DNA from: Haberlea rhodopensis
Taxonomy: Eukaryota; Streptophyta; Magnoliopsida; Lamiales; Gesneriaceae
Reading direction: 5' to 3'
Assembly (NCBI GenBank): GCA_907163345.1
Contig: CAJQUN010000499.1
Coordinates: 310,001-374,000, forward strand
DNA length: 64,000 bases
Part shown: positions 11,390 through 21,904 of the stretch, one piece after another
How the letters are laid out: every line of letters starts with the position of its first letter
Numbering within the stretch: the first letter of the stretch is position 1
The notes under the pieces: generated by a model
What the model was told of the DNA's origin: nothing
The model's database searches: none
Seen by the model: only the letters and a program-made list of their open reading frames with translations
Program-made: the position numbers and the translations under genes

Positions 11390-13345
11390 TACCAGACCCA
11401 GATTGGCGAGTTCATCAGCCACAACATTTTCTTCACGAAAGATATGAGATATATGAATAACATTGTTGAGCAGGATGGATTGGATTTGAGACAATATATG
11501 GCATAGTTCTCATTGTGTTCTTCCGACTTTAAATTGATATAGATATGAAAGAGTCAACTTCTAGCAAAAGAGGAAATAAATTATATTGTTGACATAGTTT
11601 CAGACCTCTAAGTATAGCTGATAATTCTGAAAGTATTGTTGAGCCAATGCCAATAGAATACCATAATTACATAACCATTATGATCTCTGATAATCACTCC
11701 CACTGAGGATTCATGTGGGTTTCCAAGGGAACAATCATCAGTATTAAGCTTATAGAACCCAATCGGTGGTTTATGCCATTTAACCTTATGAAAATGAGTA
11801 TCCCGGGACAAATCAACCTTAAAATTACATTGCTTGGCCAGGGAGATGAAGCCACCATTGAGCAAACTGCAACCAAGAGGAACAAAGATAGATGTGATTA
11901 CATACCGCAGCAATAATTCGCGAACGATTCTGTTTAATTTCCCGTTGCTTAGATTTGGTACGGTTCAACCATAAGAACCACACTACGAGGAAAGGAAGCA
12001 TTTCTCGACGTGACCCTTAGCTCGCCACTTAGAATCAATCATCCAAGTATTAAATAAGTGAGCATGGTTCACCTCAAATATTCTTGCAAAGAAGTCACAT
12101 ACTTCCGTAGCGATGTGGCCAAAGAAGAAAAGAAGTTCCCATGTTTCCTCATGATGACAACATTGGCAAATAGACACAATTTGACACAAGTTGAACACCA
12201 TGAGATTTTAAAACTGAGTCAGCTGGTAATCGTTTCCTTAAGAATCTCCAACCAAAGAATGAGATCGATGGGGTGATTGCCTTAAACCCGATAGGTATCG
12301 ACATTTCTTCAACAATTTTCTTGTGTCTTATTAAGTCTCATGTTGACTCAGTAGAGAATAAACCATTTGAAGTATGTTTCCAAACCTGAACAACATTAGA
12401 GTAAGGACGAATAGGGACTAAGTATTTCGTCCACAATTTGACCAAGAACCACTTGCAACAACTTATCAATATCCCATCACATATTATTCCAAAACTCATT
12501 AACCCTGGCTGAATGAGATCCGATGATTGTATAAAGATTAGAAAGCACGCCTGAAGGGAGCCAAGGGTCATCACAAAAGAATATGTTACATGCTCCCAAA
12601 GAATAAGCAATTCCAAATTCTGCTAGTGGCCGAATTTTAATCAATTTATGCCAAAGATGATATATGTTTCCAGATCCATCCAGGTGACGGGATGATAAGA
12701 ATTCATGTAATATTTAGCCAACACAATTTGGCCCAAAAGGAGTTTCCTTCTCGCAATCTAAACCATAGTTTAATGAAAAAAGATTTGGTGATGTCTTTGA
12801 GCCTCTTAATACCAAGTCCTCCCTCATAAACTGGATGACAAATATCATTCTAAGAAATCCAATGGACTCTATGATCTGAAATTGTAGTGCCCCATAAGAA
12901 GTGTGCACAATACATCTCAAATTGATGAATAATTGTAGCGGGCGGCTGAAGAGCTTGAAGAAGGTAAATTGCCAAGAAGCAAAGGACACTTCGATAAGAA
13001 CCAATCATCTTCCCGTAGATAATGAAGATATATCCCATCACATAAGCTTTTTCCTAGCTTTTTCGAGAAGGTCCTAAAAGTATACAGACTTCATATGTCC
13101 AATCAAAAGGGAACTCCCAAGTAAATAGTGGGAAGAGAGCAAAATGAGAACCTTGTAAGTTCACATATTCTGTCTTTACGTGAATTGGTATTCGTTTGCT
13201 AGGGATAATAGTGCTCTTCAATTTTCTTAATCATCTGATCAGAGAAAGATTCATATTCATCCAGAAATTTCTTAATCCTCTTTTTAGCGTAGATAGATCC
13301 ATTTGAAAAAGATAATTATGTCGTACGCATAAGCCAAATGAGAAA
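11390..13345 (-). pseudogene. Decayed 3' part of a LINE (non-LTR retrotransposon): end of RT, zinc-binding region, RNase H
   Basis: Minus-strand frames broken by stops and frameshifts still show the order of a plant LINE ORF2. Near 13300-13340 is a degenerate RT catalytic site (AYAYDIIIFSNGS, where family members have YADD) followed by RIKKFLDEYESFSDQM. At 12850-12900 is FLWGTTISDHRVHWISW. At 11700-11800 is the RNase H start WHKPPIGFYKLNTDDCSLG with VGVIIRDHNG. At 11398-11450 is the RNase H end HIFREENVVADELANLG. The 5' two thirds of the element is missing, as is common for LINE insertions. Not functional. Confidence 0.75.
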
Positions 13346-13389
13346 TATTCAATTCACATCCCAAAAAGTATGAAATACGAGGGTGATTG

Positions 13390-15120
13390 AGTATTTTAAA
13401 TCAGGTATCGAGTATTTTAAGTCGGGTATTGAGTAATTATAAAAAACATCGGGTTGTTGTTTGGAGGATGGGGTTTGGCAGTGGGTGTGGTCTTGGAAAT
13501 GGTACTGGTGCTTGCGTCGGAGGTGGTTTTGGAGGTGGCCCAGATTTTTGTGGTAGGATGGGTGGAGGTGATGATTTTGGTCCTTAATAAATTAGTGGAT
13601 CAAAACATGCCCAAACGTTGTGCTACAATGGAACATTATTTTATCTTACCCGATCTCCATCTAGACACAACAAAAAGGAAGGGATATCACGTTTGGGGAT
13701 GAGCCAACTTTCGGTTAAATCTAATTAATCGATAAAACCGAACTAATTCAGAAATTCATTTTGATTGCGATTTTCATTTTTAAAATACAGATTTGTTTAG
13801 TTTTCTTAATATTTTTTTAAAATCAATTTATCTCATTTTTTTTTTAAATCAAATTATCTCATTTTTTATTCTTTTATATATTTTTTAAAAAAATATCGCT
13901 ACTGACAAAATTGACAAAATTCGTTTATGTTAATTCAGTTTTTAAAAAAAAATCGGTCATTTCATTGTTTGGAAATTAGATTTAGTCGGTGATCGAAAAA
14001 ACGGCCGAATGCTCAACCCAAATCACCGACCGAACTGAATGAATGATCAGCCATAATCAAGTTACTGTGTTTAAAAAGTGCAACAATTTATAAAACCCAT
14101 TTATTATTTGAAATAAGATTTCACAATTTTTATTACATGAAAACTGTCAAAAAACAAAAAAATAAACGAATAAACAAAATTAACAATTTCATCATATTGA
14201 TATTAGAGGTTAAATTCATGTGAAGACAAAAGTTAACTCTATTTGGAAATTCTCCCCTTTTACGGGTAACCAAGAAATTGTGCAGCACTCTTGGACTCTC
14301 AAAAAGAGTTTTTTATGCCGCCCCGAAGGGTTATCAAAAAAAGAATGTATATGACACGTGTCGTAAGATGTCAGTCTTGCCTTAAAGAGCGATATCAAAA
14401 AAATAAACTAAAAACCGTGAATGTCAACGTGGTGCAATATCAACAAGAAATGTGGAGACAACCACCATATACTCTTTCAATAGCATACTTTGAATAAACA
14501 AAGCAAAACTGAACAATCAAATACTTAAGCCAAATATGAGCAAATTTAGGTAAATTGATATGCTCAGTAAGATGACAGCCATGCTTTCACATTGCTTATA
14601 TAACTTAAAAAATATCATTGACTTCTGCGAAACAAGTGCTCAATAGAGAACCAACACAATATAAATCTATTTAGGTTCATGAACAAGTGCAAAAAGATCT
14701 CCAATTTCTCAAGAATCGCAATGTCAGGTCGTAGATTATATAAAACAAGGACGATTATAAGGAGATAATATATATCATGTACAGATGATGGAATAATTAC
14801 ATCAAGAAAAAAATTGATTAGTGGTATAGCAACAGAAATTGATTAGTTGATTTAGCATTAGAAATTGATTAGTTGATAAAGTATTATAATCAAAAAAATA
14901 TTATTCCAAGGTCATTGCGTGGATGTGTACTGATATATAAAAACTAGACATAGCCCGTCGAAGAGGAATGAATCTGATCATCATTGCCAAAAGGCACACA
15001 TATTTTTCCTCTCTTTAATGTGGACTTTCTTCATATCCAACTAGGCAATCTAGTTGTTAAAAGTCCTATGTATAATAAAATCAAAATCATGCAATATAAC
15101 TACCACACACAGATATCTAT
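13390..15120. other. Intergenic, no gene seen
   Basis: Contains a G-rich patch at 13450-13580 (GGTGGTTTTGGAGGTGGCC) and long A/T runs at 13800-14000. No supported gene. The last few hundred bases are the upstream region of the VQ gene. Confidence 0.5.
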
Positions 15121-15121
15121 C

Positions 15122-15128
15122 TATATAT
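15122..15128 (+). promoter_or_regulatory. Probable TATA box of the VQ gene
   Basis: TATATAT lies 52 bp before the ATG at 15180, with an AC-rich stretch before it. Position and sequence fit a plant core promoter with a short leader. Inference only. Confidence 0.4.
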
Positions 15129-15179
15129 CCCTTCATCGCTGATACATAAACAAATATCACTATTATCCTCGAAGATAAC

Positions 15180-15638
15180 ATGAAGTCACATATGTGCAGT
15201 ACAAGGTTAGGACCAACTAAGTTGGCCATGCACAATGACTCTCTCACAAGTTCTAAACTCAAGCCCAAAATACGTATAGTTCACATAGTTGCACCAGAGA
15301 TTATAAAGACAGATGTAAAAAATTTCAGAGAGCTAGTTCAGAGACTTACTGGAAAATCCGAGGAAAGAAAAGAAAGTGAGAAGAAAGTGGCTGATTTTCC
15401 ATCCGTGGCAATTCCCCCAAAGACATGTGGAAGAAAGCCAAGAAAGAACATGAAATCAGCAAGTGTACCTACATTGAAAATTAAACATAGAATAAAGGAG
15501 AGCGAAGAAACAATTTGGGGCGAGAATCCACATGCACTTTTAGGTTTTCTTGGAGATGTAGATGGGTTTATTCATGATGTGAATGGGTTTCCTCTACTTC
15601 CGTTCAGGTCTTGTGATGTCCGGGAATTATGGTGGTAA
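15180..15638 (+). CDS. VQ-motif protein, C-terminus replaced by LTR sequence
   Basis: Intronless frame starting MKSHMCSTRLGPTKLAMH. The VQ motif is FRELVQRLTG at residues 49-58 (F49, V53, Q54, L56, T57, G58), preceded by IRIVHIVAPEIIKTDVKN, as in the small VQ17/18/24/25-type proteins. VQ proteins are nuclear cofactors that bind WRKY transcription factors and, in some cases, MAP kinase targets in defence and stress signalling. Codons up to Ser144 (15609-15611) are native. From 15612 the frame runs into a retrotransposon LTR and stops after eight foreign codons (CDVRELWW). The lost native tail, 12 codons and a TAG, lies beyond the element at 24439-24477. The VQ motif is untouched, so a protein of 152 residues instead of 156 could still work if the LTR allows proper 3' processing. 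Confidence 0.85.
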   Translation: MKSHMCSTRLGPTKLAMHNDSLTSSKLKPKIRIVHIVAPEIIKTDVKNFRELVQRLTGKSEERKESEKKVADFPSVAIPPKTCGRKPRKNMKSASVPTLKIKHRIKESEETIWGENPHALLGFLGDVDGFIHDVNGFPLLPFRSCDVRELWW

Positions 15639-18140
15639 TCCCGGTGTTGTATTAATCCTTGATGGATTTTTAATTGTGGCAATTAGGAATTAATTGCGGT
15701 TTGGCATCTCCCGAGGTTGGTAAATCGGGCATTTGGGATCGTTGGATCCTGAGGTTCCCGAGGTTGGTAAATCGGGCATTTGGGATCGTTGGATCCCGAG
15801 GTTGAGATCGTATTCTCATTCCGGTGAAAACCTGCGAGTTGGGTTTTTAGTGTGACTCGGAATCTCGGGTGCTTGGTGTGGGCACCGGTAGGGGGTTTTT
15901 GAGTTAGAGAGAGAGTTTTTGAAAACAGATGATTTTTAATGAATCATGATGTATTTGTGGGGCTATTAGTATTTCGGGGTATTTTGCTATAAATACCAAT
16001 TAAACCCGGGATTTTAATTATCGGAACCATTTTCTTCCCCCTCCTTCTCTCTCCCCGTAGCCGCGATTCCCGATCCCCTTTTGACCCCCGCGCGTAAAAG
16101 GCTTGCGCCCGCCGCCGTCCGGCCGCCGTTCGGAGCGTCCGACCCGCCGCCGCGTTCGTCTCTTCCAGGCGGTCCTATCCATACCAACAATTTGAAGTTT
16201 GGTCGCGATTTGAGCTCGAATTTCTGCTGGAAACGCTAGGGTTCGAAACTGGAATTTCTTCGATTTGGGGCTCGATTTTTGGTACGATTTTGGGGCTTTC
16301 TTTCAGGTGTTTTTGGGGCGTTTTGGTGCTTGGTTTGGGTCGATTATTTCACACTTTCATGGTTCGAAAAATTGTTGCTTAATGGTTCGATTTTGTATGC
16401 TGTGTGCGTGGAGTTATGTTCGATTTTAGGGGGGTTTATGTTCGAATTTGGGGGTTTTGGTTTGGGGATGTTGATTCTTGTTGTTAATTAATTAATTTAT
16501 GGTTTAGATGCTTATTGGGTTCGAATTGAGGAATTGGATTCGAATTTAGGGCTTTAAATTCGAATTTTGGGGGTTTCGCATGTGGGGCGATTATTCATGT
16601 TGTTGATTGATTAATTCATGTTTTAAATGAATTATGGTGATTTTTGGATTTGATTTGTGTGGTTGGGGTTCGAATTTTAGGAGTGGTTCTTGAGCAATTT
16701 TTGATATTGTCTCATTCGTTTCCCCTCCCTGTATATGCCCTGCCCCGGGTCTTGTAAATGGTAAATTGTCGTGGGTTGACAATATGTTGAGGGTTATGGG
16801 TGTGCTTGAGCATGGGTTGCATGTTCGTAATTAATTGTGAATATTTATGTGTTTTAGCACATGTTTCTCGGGGCATGGAACTCAAGCCAGGCTTGATATG
16901 GACTACGGAATACTAAGGTACGTGGGACGTACGAGCATAACCTATTATAGTATTGCAACTGTAATATGCATGGTTTGTGATAATGGTATTAAATGGGCAT
17001 TGGAATACATGGTGTATGGTAATTGTATTATATGGACATTGCAATATCTGGCATTTGGTAAGTATTGAAATGCATGGTGCATTATATTTACTTCAAATGG
17101 ATAATGATATGCATGGTATATGGTAACTGTGATAAATAGACATACATTGGAAATCATAGGGTGCCGCTTTAGAGCGAGCAACGATTGGGTGTTGTCGCCG
17201 TTGAGCGACCACCGGTTATGACGCCGCTATTGTTGAGCGTGCGCTGGGTTTAGAATGCCGCTATTGTGGAGCGAGCAATGTTACGGGAACATGGAATCCT
17301 TGGTTAAATATATGTGAAATCTATGGCCTATGTATAATGATTTTACATATTGATTATGGAGTTGACATGATAGAACTGTATTAGTTAATCTATATGGTGA
17401 TTAACTGGCTTTGGGAATTTGATGAGTTTGGTTATTTTGAGAACAGGGACAATGCATGGGATCCCGGATGAGGGTGTTACCATCCAGGGAGTATCATTTA
17501 AATTATGGCATTTACATTCTGTAAATTATGAATTGCAATATTATTATTTTGTGATTGGTGGTATTGGTATGCTCACCCCGTGTGGGGGCTGTCTCTGTTG
17601 GGGCAGGTATTACAGGTGTAGCAGCGACTTTGGAGTCGAGCTCGAGCTGTTGGTTAGAGGTACTTCCAGGATAGAGGTACCAGAGCTGGCTGGATAGACG
17701 CTCAGATCCAGAGTTGAGATCGAGTTGCGCTTGGGAGGTGCTTCCAGGATTGAGGCACCGGTAACGACAGCTGGAAGTATGGTATTTTATACTTTATGTA
17801 CACATACGATTATTTGGTGCTCGTCTGTGAGCGACGTATATGTGTGCATGGGTTGTATAAAAGGCAAATGTCTTTCTTTTCATCTATATTGTGATATGCA
17901 ATTAATTGGGAATTGCTAGATGAATTGAGAAGTAATTAGTGTATCTCGGGGGTACATGACATGCTAAATGGTTTAGTTGGAAAAAAATGGAAATGGTATG
18001 TATTGGATTAAACGGAAGAATTTTATTATCGGTATATTACGCTAATCTAGCATATGGTTATTTTCCAACATATATGGTTACATGTACATGTTTGTGGGAT
18101 TTAGCGCTAATTACGGGTTAAGGGCACGGGGGTCCTTACA
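15612..18140 (+). repeat. 5' LTR of the LARD element
   Basis: Begins TGTGATGTCCGGGAATTATG and ends GGGGGTCCTTACA. TATAAATA at 15988-15995 is the likely promoter, with a GC-rich leader-like stretch after it (16060-16170, CCGCCGCCGTCCGG). A short direct repeat (TTGGTAAATCGGGCATTTGG) occurs twice near 15717-15800. No coding capacity. Confidence 0.93.
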
Positions 18141-18144
18141 TTAG

Positions 18145-18156
18145 TGGTATCAGAGC
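18145..18156 (+). other. Primer binding site of the LARD element
   Basis: TGGTATCAGAGC, complementary to the 3' end of initiator tRNA-Met, lies four bases after the 5' LTR. This is the standard plant LTR-element primer site. Confidence 0.85.
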
Positions 18157-18463
18157 AGTGGTTAGCTCTTTGGGGCTGTTGAGGGCCTAGGAACATGTTA
18201 TTGGGAATGAGAAGCACATACTTATTCATGATTGCTTATGTGCGTTTATGATATGCGTTCATAATTGGAATATGTGTTGCTAACCATGGTGGTTGCAGGG
18301 TCTTATGAGACATGGACTATGCATTACGGTTGCATAGATATACATCGGAGTGATGATTTTGATGCTTTGCCGCTATATGTTGGAGCGAGGTGCATTAAAA
18401 ATACACTCATGGCGATGTTTATGGGAATACAGGTTATGCATTACGGTTGCATGCACGTCGAAG

Positions 18464-18905
18464 CGATGATGCCGCTGTCGTGTCGAAGCGATGGTAAATG
18501 CCGCTGTCACGTCGAAGCGATGATGCCGCTGTCGTGCCGAAACAATTATTGAAATACGGGTTATGCATTACGGTTGCATGCATGGCGTAGCGATATGAAT
18601 ACTTGCCGCTGTCGTATTATAGCGATGAAGAATATTTGCCGCAAATATGTCGAAGCGAAGGAAAATGCCGCTGTCATATTATTATTGCGAGGGATATTAT
18701 GCCGCTAATACGTCGAAGCGAAGGGTATTTCCGCTGTCATGCCGGAATGATGGTAAATGCCGCTGTCGTGTCGAAGCGATGGTAAATGCCGCTGTCACGT
18801 CGAAGCGATGGTACCACCGTCATGTCGAAACGATGATGCCGCTGTCGTGTCGAAGCGATGATACATGCCGCTGTCACGTCGAAGCGATGATGCCGTTGTC
18901 ATGAC
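18464..18905 (+). repeat. Minisatellite inside the LARD element (GCCGCTGTCGTGTCGAAGCG type)
   Basis: About a dozen imperfect copies of GCCGCTGTC(A/G)(C/T)GTCGAAGCGATG, 24-28 bp apart. The GCCGCT...GAGCGA theme also appears in the LTR near 17160-17280, linking interior and LTR. Any reading frame here is a by-product of the repeat. Confidence 0.8.
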
Positions 18906-18968
18906 GTAGCGATGTGATCGGGAACAAAGTACTACATGAGTGTGAGTACCTCTTGAGTCCGCGATTAT

Positions 18969-19188
18969 CCGGGTATTTTATTGGCGATGGTTCCGCCGGG
19001 TATTTTATTGGCGATGGTTCCGCCGGGTATTTTATTGGCGATGGTTACGCCGGGTATTTTATTGGCGATGGTTACGCCGGGTATTTTGTTGGCGATGGTT
19101 ACGCCGGGTATTTTGTTGGCGATGGTTACGCCGGGTATTTTATTGGCGACGGTTACGCCGGGTATTCTATTGGCGATGGTTTATACCG
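18969..19188 (+). repeat. 27-bp tandem repeat inside the LARD element
   Basis: Eight head-to-tail copies of a 27-bp unit (GGGTATTTTATTGGCGATGG plus TTACGCC or TTCCGCC). Because the unit is a multiple of three it gives an open frame repeating GYFIGDGYA, which I do not regard as a gene. Confidence 0.85.
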
Positions 19189-19379
19189 CCGGATATCTAT
19201 AGCGACATTTTATGCCGCTGACTCCATGGCGAGGGATCATGCCGCTGATTCGATAGCGATGGGTTATACCGCTATGTGTGTAGCACTGGATTATGCCGCC
19301 TACGAGCGATGGGTGCTGCTTATGTACCGCTGGTGGACGATGGATACAGGTATTCCGCTATCTCGATAGCGATGAGGTA

Positions 19380-21890
19380 TGGCATATTACTTTTGTTATC
19401 AGTATGGTGAGTATGGTGTATTATTATTTACCGTCATGTGTTTGACGATGAGATTATGGATGTCGTGTATCGACAGGTACCGTCATATGTTCGACGATGT
19501 TATTTGGGATAACTATGTGGACGCTTGGCGTCATTTTGGTGATTTATACATTCATGTTTATGTATATGGTTGTATGGTTTGAGTGCCGATGGTGGGCACA
19601 TGGTAGGGTCTGGGTATTTAGTTGACGAGACCTTTTGCCGAGCAGGTTTGCTCGATGGATCATTGATGCATTGTACCGGTGAGAGTACGCATCGTATTAT
19701 GGAGGTATATTATTGACGAGCAATGATACCCTTGGGTATGCTCGCTGGGATGGCTAAGGCCAAGTGAAGGGTGGTAAGAGTAGTCATTGAGGAAACTACT
19801 CGCTTGTTATTGTGATGAGGAGTAAACATGGTTACACCCACCCTAAGGGCGTGGAAGAAGTCCTAATGGATTAGGATTGCATGATAATTGAGCGTGGACG
19901 CCGGGTTGTCCAGTGTGCTTTGGTGTTTTAGAGATATGTTGGGCAATGACCCACAACTCTAATGGTTTGGGCGGTATGGTATACCGGGATGGAATGTGTG
20001 TCGCGTTAATAGGTTGGTATAAGCCTATGGGACCAGCGAATCACTAGCCAGGTATTGTTGCAGTGCTTTAGTGTGCTTGTGGTAGCTATTATAATGCTCG
20101 TTGGATTCGAGTTTGGTGAATCGTATGGTGATACGATGAGGGTTATGGTAGACTCTTGTAGTCTCTATGTGGCATGGTGTTTGAGGTAGGGAATACCTCA
20201 CGGGGACGTTATACGTCATTGTTTTGAGGGACTTGTGCTGGGACAGCTCAAGTTTGTTGGTATTACCAACGTGAGTGTCAACAAGTCGTGGTTAGCTCTA
20301 GTTGAGCACCCTTGCATGTGGCATGCAATGGGAGTCACAGTGGTTTGTGAGATATGGTTAGTGAGGTGGCACTACTATTTTGACCTTATCTCTTGGAGAG
20401 ATTTGGATTGTACTGTCTTGGAGACAGCTTGCATCGGTCGTGGACTGATTGTAAATCAGTCATGGTACGTATTACTGGTGTTGGACCGGGTAATGGATTT
20501 CTTACCTCGGTGAGACGTTTGAGGAGACGTCTTCGGGAGATGCTCGATTGTGGAGTACTATGGTATTAGTACAGAGCATCGTTGGGATGAGTATACATGG
20601 CGTATACGGATTTTGGATCGGGTAATGGTAGTATTGATGCACTACTCTAACCAATTGTGTATTTCTGGGTTCCAGGATATGTTTTGGTATAAATATACCC
20701 AGGTTCTCCGAACGGTGGTTCGAGGATTGGAGGATCATGGATTCATGACTTCTTCCTTGAGAGGAAGACGGTATTATGATTCCTACCGGTTGAATCTTTT
20801 GTGGAGATTCGTTATTTTGGTTCGTGTTGTGGTGATGTTGAAATCACACCCTTTGATTTTGGTTTGTCAACCATCATTCTCCGTGGGGTGAGAATAATCG
20901 AGGTTTGACAGTTGGCTTTGGGATGTGGGTATGATTGGGATACCCGAGTCTATTGCATTGCGTATGCATGTTGTGTGGTGTATGGGCATGTATGCCGTGT
21001 GTGTATACGAATGCCAACTCTATTTTTTTGTTCATTGTTGAACATTGGTTTAATTTGCTTGGGATGGTGAATCTCCGGTGCGAGATTGTGGGACTTTGAG
21101 ATCGGTGATCTCGATGGCACGATGCATTCTTGATGAATGATCGTGAGGGTCGTTTGACTTCCCCTGAGGAGGAATTGTCGTGTTTTGGAACCATGGTGGT
21201 TCTTGTTGGATAATTCGACAGCCTTACTATTTTAGGATTGTTGGATCCAAGGATAAATGAGGGATGGCCGAGATTCGGATTTGTTTAGTGTCATGGTTGA
21301 CACGTGTGTAGGAATGCATTTGGTTGCCTTGCATGTCCCCTGTGGAACTCGAGACCTTGTGGAGTCTTGATGGTGTGTCGGGACCAAGATATGATTTTTG
21401 GAACACACCGGTGTAAACATCCTCGGTGATGCATTTTGTGTGGATCAGTGACCGTGGGTAACCCGGTCCGGGTTGCAAGTGGTGCAACTACTCCTTTGGA
21501 GGAGATGGACTGGGAAACGAAGACTGGTTTCTTTTGTGAGTATACTGTTGTATGCTAGTGGTCCCCATTTTGACGATGCGTGTCAAGCATCGTGGGCAGG
21601 TGGTGAATATCACGGGATGATATCTTTGTCAGAACCAATGGAGATTTGGTTGGTTTGCAGTTTTGGTGAACTGACTTGTGGGACGATTCACGTCGAGGTA
21701 TGTTGTTATCTTTCGGGTTTGTATTGGTTTTGGCGTTGCGCTATTTAAGGGCTTGGTGCGAGATTGGTATTCTCGCAGTTGTTAATTTGATTCTAAGGTG
21801 GTTCAGAATCAGGGTCTTGGCTTTGTTTTGTTGGTGTAGTCCTGGTGTTACGTGGAGTACACCGGTGCAATTTCGGGGACGAAATTTTAT
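19380..21890 (+). other. Dense array of short perfect hairpins in the LARD interior
   Basis: Short inverted repeats with 5-8 bp stems and 3-7 nt loops follow one another roughly every 35-60 nt. Examples: TCCTAA-TGGA-TTAGGA (19861), CGGTAT-GGT-ATACCG (19972), GAGGTA-GGGAA-TACCTC (20183), TTGCATG-TGG-CATGCAA (20312), CTGTCT-TGG-AGACAG (20413), GACTGATT-GTA-AATCAGTC (20443), GAGATC-GGT-GATCTC (21098), GTGTCA-TGGT-TGACAC (21288), GTTGCA-AGTGG-TGCAAC (21472), CGATGC-GTGTCAA-GCATCG (21574) and stem TGCGAGA around TTGGTAT (21757). Stem sequences are all different while loops favour TGG or GGT. No coding signature is present in the same stretch. Confidence 0.8.
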
Positions 21891-21891
21891 T

Positions 21892-21904
21892 AGTAGGGGA
21901 TAAT
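21892..21904 (+). other. Polypurine tract region of the LARD element
   Basis: AGTAGGGGATAAT directly before the 3' LTR, preceded by GGGGACGAAATTTT, in the position of the plus-strand primer. Confidence 0.65.

Noticed and set aside
13387..13587. Glycine-rich small protein
   Set aside because: Short, G-rich by composition, begins inside repetitive sequence and has no signal peptide or conserved motif.
15639..18140. Short reading frames repeated identically in both LTRs (e.g. 16279-16491 and 22572-22784)
   Set aside because: They recur only because the LTRs are duplicated; no family signature or start context.
18914..19369. 151-codon frame with repeated GYFIGDGYA
   Set aside because: Product of the 27-bp tandem repeat in the LARD element; no domain and no start context.
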